From Epulopiscium sp. Nele67-Bin004 (GTDB lineage: Bacteria; Bacillota_A; Clostridia; Lachnospirales; Cellulosilyticaceae), in NCBI GenBank assembly GCA_002007315.1, contig LNZQ01000224.1, forward strand, positions 1 through 15,631: DNA of 15,631 bases, read 5' to 3'. Below the pieces are notes generated by a model, which worked only from the letters and a program-made list of their open reading frames with translations, had not been told where the DNA came from and did not search any database. This document shows positions 6,464 to 14,719 of the stretch, one piece after another; the first letter of the stretch is position 1; each line of letters begins with the position of its first letter. A program made the position numbers and the translations under genes.

Positions 6464-8137
6464 GTAAAAATTGAATTATCAGATTGGTTGTATAATGCAG
6501 GGGTAATCGGGTTGTATCGTATGCTAGAACATGCAGGAATAATGGTAAACGCCTCTAATAACTCGATTGAAATTAATGAAGATGATTTAGATAACTTTGG
6601 GGATATGTACTTTGAATATTTGATAGATAAATATTTAGAATATACAAGTTATTATAATATTATATCTGTTAAAAGTGACTTTGAGGCATACAAAAAAGAA
6701 GAAATAAACGATAAACAGCTAGAAAAGCTAAATAAACAAATTGATTATATTAAAGATAAGTGCAAAAGTAATAGTTACAAAGCTGCATATGAACTTATAC
6801 CACATATTGAATTTGACGCAGTTGGTGAAAGTAAAAAGTTAACTAAAGTCAAATTTAATAAAGATAAGCAAACTATTCAAGATGTGTGGGATAAAATAGA
6901 AGAAAATATTAATCAATATGTTAAGATAGTTGAATATTTTGAGCAGCCAGAGGTAAAAAAGTATATTGTAGCTAAAAATGTTATGTATGATATTGTTCAA
7001 CAATTTTGGGAAAATGTAAGCTTTATGCACAAAACATCAAATAAAAAAGATATGTACATTTTAGCAACAGAAGATTTTGGACAAACTGTGCAGGCATACC
7101 AAGAAGTTTCGCATGAAAAAGATAAATATCAATGTACACAATGTTGTAACCCTATAAGTAAACTTAGTAAACCTGCGTCTTATGATTTAACTTGGCTTAA
7201 ACGAATAGGGGTTGATGGTGGAAGAAAATCTTCACATTTTTGGAACTATAATGCAGATGCGATTATTTGTCCAGCTTGTAGAATGGTATATGCCTGTATG
7301 CCATTAGGGTTTTCAATATTAAGGGGGCAAGGACTTTTTATTAATGAAAATAGTTCAGTGAAGGCGTTAAAAGCTATAAATGAACTAAATTTTAGAGATT
7401 CTACTAATATAGAAGATTTGGAACAACAAAGTTATTATAATTTAATTAATATTGTTTCTCAACAAGATGTTAGAAAATCTGATAAGTATATTCAAAATAT
7501 ACAAATAGTTAAGTTTAATTCCCAAAATGAAAGACGACCATACACATTTAATATGTTATCAAGGGATAAAATTGATAAGTTATCCAAAGTAGAAAAAAGT
7601 TTAGGATTTATAATAAAAGTTAGAGTAAAAGATGTATCAGATAAGTATATTAACGTATATGCAGAAGTTATCCAAAATATCTATAACAACAATAATCAAT
7701 TTGAGCTTATATCAAGATTAATATATTTGCTATTAAAAGGAAATACAAAAAACACAAGTGTTATTTACCATGTACTAAACATTAATAATGCTTTTATGGG
7801 AGGTTCGGGAAAAGTGTATTACAAAAAGATTGAAGAATCAAGAAATAATGGAGCACAACTTAGAGTTAAATATATAGCAACAAGCAAAGAAAACAAAATT
7901 GCAGGGCTAAGCCATAAGTTGCTTAACGCCTTAAAAACTAAAAATACTGCTAGATTTACAGAAACAGTTTTAAATGCATACATGCATCTAAATATTGCTG
8001 TACCATATGTATTCATTGAGGCATTGCAAGATGAAGAAAGATTACAAACATTAGGGTATGCATTTTTGTTAGGCTTACAAGGTGAAACAAAAACTAGCGA
8101 TAATAAAGAGAATAAAGGAGAAGAAAACAATGGATAG
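6461..8137 (+). CDS. cas8b: Cas8b large subunit, Cst1 (CXXC-CXXC) type
   Basis: A 558-residue large subunit of the type I-B Cascade, which recognises the PAM and positions the target DNA. It belongs to the Cst1 family marked by two CXXC pairs: Cys225-x2-Cys228 (with Cys229 adjacent) and Cys270-Pro-Ala-Cys273, followed by the conserved VYACMPLGF (276-284). These probably bind one zinc ion. The N-terminus (SDWLYNAGVIGLYRML) is typical of the family. The last 110 residues are mainly helical in character and correspond to the small-subunit-like part of Cas8b; a possible internal start lies at 7814. The C-terminal 18 residues are a charged Lys/Glu/Asn tail. The gene overlaps cas7 by 8 bases, which supports translational coupling. 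Subtype assignment relies on Cst1 and Cst2 occurring together. Confidence 0.9.
   Translation: MVKIELSDWLYNAGVIGLYRMLEHAGIMVNASNNSIEINEDDLDNFGDMYFEYLIDKYLEYTSYYNIISVKSDFEAYKKEEINDKQLEKLNKQIDYIKDKCKSNSYKAAYELIPHIEFDAVGESKKLTKVKFNKDKQTIQDVWDKIEENINQYVKIVEYFEQPEVKKYIVAKNVMYDIVQQFWENVSFMHKTSNKKDMYILATEDFGQTVQAYQEVSHEKDKYQCTQCCNPISKLSKPASYDLTWLKRIGVDGGRKSSHFWNYNADAIICPACRMVYACMPLGFSILRGQGLFINENSSVKALKAINELNFRDSTNIEDLEQQSYYNLINIVSQQDVRKSDKYIQNIQIVKFNSQNERRPYTFNMLSRDKIDKLSKVEKSLGFIIKVRVKDVSDKYINVYAEVIQNIYNNNNQFELISRLIYLLLKGNTKNTSVIYHVLNINNAFMGGSGKVYYKKIEESRNNGAQLRVKYIATSKENKIAGLSHKLLNALKTKNTARFTETVLNAYMHLNIAVPYVFIEALQDEERLQTLGYAFLLGLQGETKTSDNKENKGEENNG
7814..8137 (+). CDS. Candidate internally initiated Cas11 small subunit
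   Basis: Type I-B, I-C and I-D systems have been shown to make a separate small subunit (Cas11) from an internal start in the large-subunit gene. Here GGGAGG at 7798-7803 lies 10 bases before an in-frame GTG (codon 452 of Cas8b), which would give a 107-residue protein of the expected size and position, covering the helical C-terminal part. The spacing is a little long, GTG is weaker than ATG, and GGGAGG also encodes conserved Gly-Gly residues, so the match may be accidental. No better internal site stands out. Confidence 0.35.
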   Translation: MYYKKIEESRNNGAQLRVKYIATSKENKIAGLSHKLLNALKTKNTARFTETVLNAYMHLNIAVPYVFIEALQDEERLQTLGYAFLLGLQGETKTSDNKENKGEENNG

Positions 8138-9014
8138 AAACGGATTAACTATTAGCATGATTTTTGAAGCAGAAAGTGCAAACTACGGTGAAGGGCTTGG
8201 AAATGTTGCATCGCTTAAAAAGATAAGCAGGGGAAATGGAGATAGTTACAGCTATATTTCAAGACAAGCATTAAGATATAACATAATTGGTCAAATGGGG
8301 GTAGACAATACACCATTAGGTAAGGACGGTAGCGTTATACAATTTGAGGCAAAAACTACTATCACTGATTATCCAGAAATTGATTTGTTTGGTTACATGA
8401 AAACGGTTAAACCAACAAAAACTAGATCAGCTGTTGCAAGGCTGTCTAATGCAGTGGCACTTGAAAGTTTTAATGCCGACTTAGACTTTTTAACTAACAA
8501 AGGTCTATTGGATAGATATAACGGGGCTAACAGTTCAGAAGATACAAAAGGAAATAACATTGCTCAGAGCGAGATACACAAATCATACTATGCGTATACA
8601 ATAACTGTGGATTTGGACAAAGTTGGAATTGATACTAATGATGACATAAAGCTTGATAACAACGTTAAATGTGAGCGTGTAACATTACTACTAAACACAA
8701 TCAAGTTATTATATAGAGATATTAAAGGACGTAGAGAAAACTTGACACCAATTTTTGTTATAGGTGGAGTTTATGAAACAAAAAACCCGTTCTTTGAAAA
8801 TCGCTTAACTGTTAAAAACAATAAACTAGGTGTAAACACAATTAAAGGAACTATGGATATAATCCCAGACGCTGAAAAACAATATACGCATATTGGACTA
8901 TTAGAAGGAATTTTCTCAAATGACCATGAGATTACAACTAATCTTGAAGGTGTAACTTCTGTTGGAGAAGTGTTTAGATTGTTATGTGAAGACGTTGCAG
9001 ACGTTTATAAATAA
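8130..9014 (+). CDS. cas7: Cas7 backbone subunit, Cst2/DevR family
   Basis: A 294-residue Cas7, several copies of which form the helical backbone that holds the crRNA spacer in Cascade. The N-terminus is diagnostic of the Cst2/DevR family: LTISMIFEAESANYGEGLGN (6-25), then SLKKISRGNGDSYSYISRQALRY (about 28-50). The start is ATG 8130, with AAGGAG at 8115-8120 nine bases upstream; an earlier in-frame ATG at 8082 would extend it by 16 residues deep into cas8b without a ribosome binding site. The gene overlaps cas8b by 8 bases and is followed 18 bases later by cas5. Length and motif content look intact. Confidence 0.93.
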   Translation: MDRNGLTISMIFEAESANYGEGLGNVASLKKISRGNGDSYSYISRQALRYNIIGQMGVDNTPLGKDGSVIQFEAKTTITDYPEIDLFGYMKTVKPTKTRSAVARLSNAVALESFNADLDFLTNKGLLDRYNGANSSEDTKGNNIAQSEIHKSYYAYTITVDLDKVGIDTNDDIKLDNNVKCERVTLLLNTIKLLYRDIKGRRENLTPIFVIGGVYETKNPFFENRLTVKNNKLGVNTIKGTMDIIPDAEKQYTHIGLLEGIFSNDHEITTNLEGVTSVGEVFRLLCEDVADVYK

Positions 9015-9779
<765 letters not shown>

Positions 9780-9781
9780 AT

Positions 9782-9806
9782 GGGGGGCAATAGCCTCCCT
9801 TATTTT
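9782..9806 (+). terminator. Intercistronic hairpin between cas5 and cas3
   Basis: GGGGGGC (9782-9788) pairs with GCCTCCC (9793-9799) through seven pairs (one G-T) around an AATA loop, and TTATTTT follows. In this AT-rich operon such a GC block is conspicuous. The interrupted T run suggests a leaky terminator or a processing/stability element that would lower cas3 relative to the Cascade genes; the cas3 ribosome binding site (GGAG, 9811-9814) lies 11 bases beyond the stem and stays free. Confidence 0.5.
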
Positions 9807-9822
9807 GAAAGGAGATTTACTT

Positions 9823-12069
9823 ATGAATAATTTATTTTTAGCAAAAACAAAAAATCAGGAAACTATTATGCAACATACAGATAAGCTGTTGTGGAAGTAT
9901 TATCAACTTAGAGCTTTGTATCCAAATATACCTAATCTAAATTGGGATTTATTAAAAACAGCTTGCATATACCATGACCTAGGAAAGATGAATGTTAAGT
10001 TTCAAAATAAAATTATGGAGAAACTTAATGAAGCAGGGGCAGACTATAAACTATTAGCAGATAATAATGAAACGTTGGACGAAGTGCCACATGGTCATCT
10101 AAGTGCAGCATTCATTGATAGAGATAAATTAAGCGAAGTGTACAGTGAAGATGAAATATTGATATTATATCAAGCTGTATATTTTCATCATAATAGAGAT
10201 GATAGCTCAGCAATAGATAGAAATAAAATAATCAAGGAAATGGAGGCGTATATTGATAGTTTTGCTTATCCAGAAGTTAATATAACTAAGCTTACTAAGA
10301 AATTTGCTAGTAAAATTAACCCTAGAATTGGAAAGATAAATTTTGAGCAGGACACAGTAAATCAATTTATTTTAGTAAAAGGCTTGCTAAATAAAATTGA
10401 TTATGCAGCCAGTGGTGACGTTGAAGGTGAAGTTGCAAATGACTATTTATATAAAAAAACATTAGACTTTTTTGAACGTGGAGGATTTAAACCAAACGAA
10501 TTACAACAATATATGATGGAGCATACAGAGGAGCATAACATTATTATAGCGTCAACAGGAATTGGAAAAACAGAAGCAGCGTTGTTGTGGATTGGAGATA
10601 ATAAAGGATTTTTCACATTGCCACTAAAAGTGTCTATCAATGCAATTTATGATAGAGTAATAGAAAAAATACGACACAGCAAAAGTAAAACAGCACTGCT
10701 ACATTCTGATACGAGAGCTGAACTTATAAAAAGAGATGATGACTATGAGCTAGATTTAGACTATTATAACAAAATAAAACAGCTGTCTATGCCACTAACA
10801 ATTTGTACGCTAGACCAACTTATTGATTTTGTATTTAAGTTTGAGGGATACGAACTAAAGTTGGCTACTTTGGCATACTCAAAATTAGTTATAGATGAAA
10901 TACAGATGTATTCACCAGATATGGTGGCATATTTGATATTGGCACTTAGGGATATTCATCAAATTGGAGGAAAGTTTAGCATTTTGACTGCTACGTTGCC
11001 ACCTATATTTATAGACTTTTTGCAAGCACAAATTCCAGACTACAAGTTTGAGCCACAAACATTTTTGAAACTTAACAGCGAAAATCAACCTATACTACGC
11101 CACCAAGTGGAAATATATCAACAAGCTATTAATATAGAAGATATTGTTACACATTATGGGACAAAAAGAATTTTGGTAATAGTGAACACAGTTAAAAAAG
11201 CTCAAGAAATTTATTCAGATTTACAAGAAGGTGGATATGAAGTTAATTTGTTGCATAGTAGATTTACAAAAATAGATAGAGGACAAAAAGAAACTGTTAT
11301 TCTTGAAGATGGAAAAGTATCAAGCAAGCCTGTTATATGGGTGACAACTCAAATTGTTGAGGCAAGTTTGGATATTGATTTTGATGTGTTATATACAGAG
11401 TTGTCGGAACTAACAGGGTTGTTCCAAAGAATGGGTCGAGTATTTAGAAATAGAGAGTTAAAAGATGATACAACGAATGTTTTTGTGTATGTTGGGCAAA
11501 AAAATTCAGATATATCAGGGGTAAAGTATGTTGTAGACGAGGATATTTTTAAACTCTCAAAACAACAGTTGCTAAACATAGGCAATTGTAAATTGAGTGA
11601 GGCAGACAAGATGGAACTTGTTAAAGTTGTGTATAGCAAAGAAAATATGAAAACAACTAAGTATTATAGAAAAATTCAAGATACTATTACGATTTTTAAA
11701 TCTACACCAGAATATGAACTTAATAAAAATGACATGAAACTTAGAGATATTCAAACTAAAACTGTTATACCAAACTGCATATATGAAGAAAATAGAGAAG
11801 AAATTGATAGCTTAATAAATGGTATTAGGTTTGGGAAATTGAAATCCTCACAAAAGGTTATAAATAAAGAAACTCTTATGGGATATACGTTAACTATTCC
11901 AGAAACTGAGTTTGCACAAGCAGACAAGAACGGGTTTATCCCAGAAACACTACAAGTTAATGATTATACATTTATACCTGTAATTGACTATGCTTATACA
12001 ATTGAAAAAGGATTGTGCAGACATAATCCGAAATTAGATGGCTTTTGCGAAGAAACGCAATTTTGTTAA
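9823..12069 (+). CDS. cas3: Cas3 nuclease-helicase (HD plus SF2 helicase)
   Basis: A 748-residue single-chain Cas3 that is recruited to the Cascade R-loop and degrades target DNA 3' to 5'. The N-terminal HD nuclease has His18, His51-Asp52 (YHDLGKMNVKF), His90 (PHGHLSAAF), His122-His123 and Asp194. The SF2 helicase follows: motif I ASTGIGKTEAA (243-253), motif II VIDEIQ (356-361, a DEIQ variant), motif III LTATLPP (388-394), then HSRFTKIDR (478-486), VTTQIVEASLDID (507-519) and motif VI QRMGRVFR (535-542). A shorter C-terminal domain ends the protein. All key residues are present, so activity is expected. Start ATG has GGAG 8 bases upstream; the frame is open further upstream only to a TTG overlapping cas5 and is ignored. 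Confidence 0.95.
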   Translation: MNNLFLAKTKNQETIMQHTDKLLWKYYQLRALYPNIPNLNWDLLKTACIYHDLGKMNVKFQNKIMEKLNEAGADYKLLADNNETLDEVPHGHLSAAFIDRDKLSEVYSEDEILILYQAVYFHHNRDDSSAIDRNKIIKEMEAYIDSFAYPEVNITKLTKKFASKINPRIGKINFEQDTVNQFILVKGLLNKIDYAASGDVEGEVANDYLYKKTLDFFERGGFKPNELQQYMMEHTEEHNIIIASTGIGKTEAALLWIGDNKGFFTLPLKVSINAIYDRVIEKIRHSKSKTALLHSDTRAELIKRDDDYELDLDYYNKIKQLSMPLTICTLDQLIDFVFKFEGYELKLATLAYSKLVIDEIQMYSPDMVAYLILALRDIHQIGGKFSILTATLPPIFIDFLQAQIPDYKFEPQTFLKLNSENQPILRHQVEIYQQAINIEDIVTHYGTKRILVIVNTVKKAQEIYSDLQEGGYEVNLLHSRFTKIDRGQKETVILEDGKVSSKPVIWVTTQIVEASLDIDFDVLYTELSELTGLFQRMGRVFRNRELKDDTTNVFVYVGQKNSDISGVKYVVDEDIFKLSKQQLLNIGNCKLSEADKMELVKVVYSKENMKTTKYYRKIQDTITIFKSTPEYELNKNDMKLRDIQTKTVIPNCIYEENREEIDSLINGIRFGKLKSSQKVINKETLMGYTLTIPETEFAQADKNGFIPETLQVNDYTFIPVIDYAYTIEKGLCRHNPKLDGFCEETQFC

Positions 12070-12088
12070 TAGTATGGGGGCTAGATAA

Positions 12089-12592
12089 ATGGACGATTAT
12101 AAGGTGCAAGGTGTAAAGATAAATTATTATTATGTTTGCAAACGTAAGTTGTGGTTGTTTAGCAAAGGTATTACAATGGAGCAAAATAGCGATAGAGTGT
12201 TGCAAGGTAAGGTATTGCATGAAGTGAGCTATCCAAGAGAGAAAAATAAAGAAGTTTTAATAGATAATCTTATAAAGATTGATATAATGGATAAAGAATA
12301 TGTGAAAGAAGTTAAGATAAGCAGTAAGATGGAACAAGCTGATAAAATGCAATTATACTATTATTTATATTATCTAAAAAAGATGGGGATACATCGAAAA
12401 GGTAAGCTAAACTATGTGAAAGAAAAGCGAGTAGACGAGATAGAACTGTCGCCTGAAATAGAGCAGGAAATAGAAAATACTATTGAACAAGTTAAGCTAA
12501 TAGAGCAGGATAAAAAACCACAAAAGGCGGAGCAATTACCATATTGCAAAAAGTGTGCTTATTATGAATTTTGTTTTATAGGGGAGGACTAG
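12089..12592 (+). CDS. cas4: Cas4 RecB-like nuclease of spacer acquisition
   Basis: A 167-residue Cas4, an iron-sulfur nuclease that works with Cas1-Cas2 to trim prespacers and set PAM and orientation. Four cysteines for the [4Fe-4S] cluster are visible: Cys17 near the N-terminus and Cys153, Cys156 and Cys162 at the C-terminus (YCKKCAYYEFC). The RecB-type core shows His44 (GKVLHE), the EVK motif (Glu74-Val-Lys76) and Gln88 in a QLYYYLYYL helix; the catalytic Asp is probably Asp65 (IDIMDKEYV region). It starts 19 bases after cas3 with a weak GGGGG site, and ends 5 bases before cas1. The length is normal for the short Cas4 of type I-B. Confidence 0.93.
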   Translation: MDDYKVQGVKINYYYVCKRKLWLFSKGITMEQNSDRVLQGKVLHEVSYPREKNKEVLIDNLIKIDIMDKEYVKEVKISSKMEQADKMQLYYYLYYLKKMGIHRKGKLNYVKEKRVDEIELSPEIEQEIENTIEQVKLIEQDKKPQKAEQLPYCKKCAYYEFCFIGED

Positions 12593-12597
12593 GAGCA

Positions 12598-13578
12598 ATG
12601 GGTAAAGATTATTATATCTTCAGTAATGGTAGAATAAAGCGAAAAGATAATACCATTTATTTTATAGATGCAGATGAAAAAAAGAAAGCTTTGCCAATAG
12701 AGCAGGTTGAGCAACTTCATGTATTTGGGGAAGTAGATTTGAATACTAAATTGTTAAACTATATATCCAAGTATGGTATCTGTATAAATTTTTATAATTA
12801 TTATGGTTTTTATTCAGGTACTTACTATTCAAAAAAGAAAAATATATCTGGAGTGATTAATGTTAATCAAGCTATACACTATTATTATGAAGAAAATAGA
12901 ATGGTAATAGCAAAGCAATTTATTGAGTCGGCTATGCATCATATGTTGAGAAATATTAGACGGCACAAAGAAAAAGTTGGGCATAGAATTGAAAGCATAG
13001 AAAACTTAAAGGGTAAAGTAAAAACAACAACAAGTATACCTCAGCTAATGGGGGTTGAGGGTGCTATACGAAAAGAATATTATAGAGCCATAGACGAAGT
13101 AACTAAAAAATATAACTTTGAAAAAAGACAGAAACAGCCTCCTACTGACCCAATTAACACTTTGATTTCATTTGGGAATAGTATGATGTATACGATAGTA
13201 TTGGGAGAAATTTATAAAACAGGGTTAGACCCATCAATAAGTTTTTTGCATGAGCCGTCAACTAAGAGATTTTCATTGAGTTTGGATATTGCTGAAATCT
13301 TTAAACCTCTTATAATTGACTCGGTGATTATATCAATGATAAATAATAATCAAATTAAAGATGATGACTTTGAATATGAAGAAGAAGTATGTTATTTGGG
13401 TGATGCAGGCAAGAAAAAATTTGTTAGTATGTTGGAAAAGAAATTAGATACGACTATTCAACACAGAACATTAAAAAGAAAAGTATCTTATAGATTTTTA
13501 ATCAGGCTAGAGTGTTATAAGTTGATTAAACACATAATTGGAGATGACGATTATAAAGCGTTAAAAGCATGGTGGTAA
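12598..13578 (+). CDS. cas1: Cas1 integrase
   Basis: A 326-residue Cas1, the metal-dependent integrase that with Cas2 inserts new spacers next to the leader. The expected catalytic triad is intact: Glu154 (LMGVEGAIRKEYY), His218 (SFLHEPSTKRFSL) and Asp230 (SLDIAEIFKP). The N-terminal beta-rich domain with YYIFSNGRIKRKDNTIYF and the alpha-helical catalytic domain are both of normal size. The start ATG at 12598 is preceded by GGAGG (12583-12587) inside the end of cas4 and AGGAG at 12591-12595; an in-frame ATG at 12571 lies within cas4 without its own site. It lies between cas4 and cas2 in one transcription unit. Confidence 0.96.
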   Translation: MGKDYYIFSNGRIKRKDNTIYFIDADEKKKALPIEQVEQLHVFGEVDLNTKLLNYISKYGICINFYNYYGFYSGTYYSKKKNISGVINVNQAIHYYYEENRMVIAKQFIESAMHHMLRNIRRHKEKVGHRIESIENLKGKVKTTTSIPQLMGVEGAIRKEYYRAIDEVTKKYNFEKRQKQPPTDPINTLISFGNSMMYTIVLGEIYKTGLDPSISFLHEPSTKRFSLSLDIAEIFKPLIIDSVIISMINNNQIKDDDFEYEEEVCYLGDAGKKKFVSMLEKKLDTTIQHRTLKRKVSYRFLIRLECYKLIKHIIGDDDYKALKAWW

Positions 13579-13580
13579 AT

Positions 13581-13597
13581 AGGAGGAAGCTGTTTTG
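13581..13597 (+). promoter_or_regulatory. RBS and TTG start of cas2
   Basis: AGGAGG at 13581-13586 lies 8 bases before TTG at 13595, which opens the frame at YVIVTYD, the conserved Cas2 beginning. The ATG at 13599 is out of frame and is followed at once by a stop, so TTG is the start. Confidence 0.8.
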
Positions 13598-13858
13598 TAT
13601 GTAATAGTAACTTATGATGTGGAAGAAAAGCGAGTAAACAAAGTTAGAAAACACTTGAAAAAGTATTTAACGTGGGTTCAAAACTCAGTGTTTGAAGGTG
13701 AAATTTCTGATGCTTTAATGTATAAGTGTCTGACAGAAATGAAAAAGATGACTGATAGTAGCAAAGATTCAATTTATATTTATAAAGTAAAAAATCCTAG
13801 AAATATGGAGAAACAAACTATTGGTATAGATAAAAATTTGGAAGATATATTTTTTTAA
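13595..13858 (+). CDS. cas2: Cas2, structural partner of Cas1
   Basis: An 87-residue Cas2 with the ferredoxin-like fold signature: beta-1 YVIVTYDVEEKRVNKVRKHL (2-21, with the conserved Asp8), then the QNSVFEGEIS segment (about 31-40) and the closing IYIYKVKN strand. Cas2 dimers bridge two Cas1 dimers and measure the spacer. It starts with TTG 16 bases after cas1, is the last gene of the operon and lies 184 bases before the first repeat. No hairpin terminator follows; only a short T run overlaps its stop codon. Confidence 0.94.
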   Translation: MYVIVTYDVEEKRVNKVRKHLKKYLTWVQNSVFEGEISDALMYKCLTEMKKMTDSSKDSIYIYKVKNPRNMEKQTIGIDKNLEDIFF

Positions 13859-13975
13859 GTTGCAGTAAACCTATATATTAGTGTAAGAGGCTATAAGCTA
13901 GGCTGTATAAGGGATAGAACAAGATTGGTGTAAAAACAATAAAACGCTACCGACACTTTACAGCAAAATTGGGCT

Positions 13976-14003
13976 TTTCAAGGCGAGAAATATGTGATAG
14001 AAT
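13976..14003 (+). promoter_or_regulatory. Possible array promoter in the leader
   Basis: TTTCAA (13976-13981) and TAGAAT (13998-14003) are separated by 16 bases and would start transcription about 30 bases before the first repeat. Both boxes are imperfect, and the -10 lies inside the repeat-like element, so either reading may be right. Read-through from cas2 is also possible. Confidence 0.25.
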
Positions 14004-14009
14004 GTAGAT
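13988..14009 (+). repeat. Degenerate CRISPR-repeat-like element in the leader
   Basis: AAATATGTG-ATA-GAATGTAGAT matches the last 19 bases of the repeat (AACTATGTG-GAATGTAAAT) at 17 positions if the 3-base ATA is treated as an insertion. It ends 33 bases before the first true repeat, close to the 35-base spacer length. The first 10 bases of the repeat are not recognisable upstream of it. Confidence 0.5.
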
Positions 14010-14042
14010 ATAGTAAGGACTTTGGGCATATGTGTCTGAAGG

Positions 14043-14266
14043 GTTTTATTTTAACTATGTGGAATGTAAATATTTGTTATGATGTCTTTTGCAAAATCCT
14101 CTCCAGGTTTTATTTTAACTATGTGGAATGTAAATTTTGGAAATGATTGTAAGATGTATTTGCATAGGTAGTTTTATTTTAACTATGTGGAATGTAAATA
14201 GGTGTAGACTTGTACTTATGTATGCACCTAAACGCTTGTTTTATTTTAACTATGTGGAATGTAAAT
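14043..14266 (+). CRISPR. Type I-B CRISPR array, four repeats
   Basis: There are four identical 29-base repeats (GTTTTATTTT...GGAATGTAAAT) at 14043-14071, 14107-14135, 14171-14199 and 14238-14266. Spacers are 35, 35 and 38 bases (14072-14106, 14136-14170, 14200-14237). The repeat resembles the Clostridia type I-B group and lacks a strong internal palindrome, as usual there. Cas6 cleavage would leave ATGTAAAT as handle. Orientation is leader-left: the array lies after cas2. The last repeat is perfect, with none of the decay expected at a trailer end, and the sequence after it is a phage gene, so the array is probably cut short by the assembly. Spacer 1 read in reverse gives an open frame (GEDFAKDIITN), compatible with a coding target. 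Confidence 0.97.
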
Positions 14267-14719
14267 TGGTATCGTGTTAGCCCTATTGGTATAGGAATAG
14301 GCACACATAAGCTTAAATTTGTATACGACAACGAGGGCGACCCGATGGGCAAAAAAGCCGTTATTGATACATTTAATATTATGGAAGGTGTGGACGTGGA
14401 TTGTTTGATATATGATTACACGCCAGCCAAACCAGCAACAGCCCTTGCAAATAACAAAATTTTGCGGGGTAATACTAAATATCAAAAGATGTCAAAGTCA
14501 GACGTTGAAATTAACTTTAAAGCATACTTTAACCAACTTGAATATCACCACTTTATGTCTATTTGCCAAGATGATTTTTATTTTAAAGATGAGTTTGGAA
14601 CTATATACCGTGGAATTTTTGACGATGGTATATCACCAGAATTAATTGTAATGAACAACTTATATAGCGTTAGTTTAGCCCTTAAATCTGATAGCATAAT
14701 CGGAAAGGGCTTTTTATAA
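14267..14719 (+). CDS. Phage tail-region protein, 5'-truncated
   Basis: An open frame of 150 codons starts exactly at the last base of the fourth repeat plus one and runs to TAA at 14717-14719, overlapping the next gene's ATG by one base (TAATG), a typical phage arrangement. The protein begins WYRVSPIGIGIGTHKLKFVY and ends SDSIIGKGFL; I do not recognise the family with certainty. Its acidic, beta-rich character (FYFKDEFGTIYRGIFDDG) and its neighbour suggest a structural component of the tail tip. It has no start codon of its own after the repeat; the frame remains open back into spacer 3 (an ATG at 14210), but those codons are array sequence and cannot be the natural N-terminus. Confidence 0.6.
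   Translation, partial: WYRVSPIGIGIGTHKLKFVYDNEGDPMGKKAVIDTFNIMEGVDVDCLIYDYTPAKPATALANNKILRGNTKYQKMSKSDVEINFKAYFNQLEYHHFMSICQDDFYFKDEFGTIYRGIFDDGISPELIVMNNLYSVSLALKSDSIIGKGFL

Larger units (their letters stand above)
13859..14042 (+). other. CRISPR leader
   Basis: This 184-base AT-rich non-coding stretch joins cas2 to the first repeat and is the expected leader: it lies on the adaptation-gene side, and the repeats read in the crRNA direction from it (3' end ATGTAAAT). It contains an imperfect direct repeat, AGGCTATAAG (13888-13897) and AGGCTGTATAAG (13900-13911), and a CRISPR-repeat-like element at 13988-14009. New spacers should be inserted at the 14042/14043 boundary. Confidence 0.75.

Noticed and set aside
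14210..14266. ATG at 14210 as the true start of the first tail gene
   Set aside because: The codons from 14210 to 14266 are spacer 3 and repeat 4; the open frame through them is chance, so the natural 5' end of the tail gene is missing.
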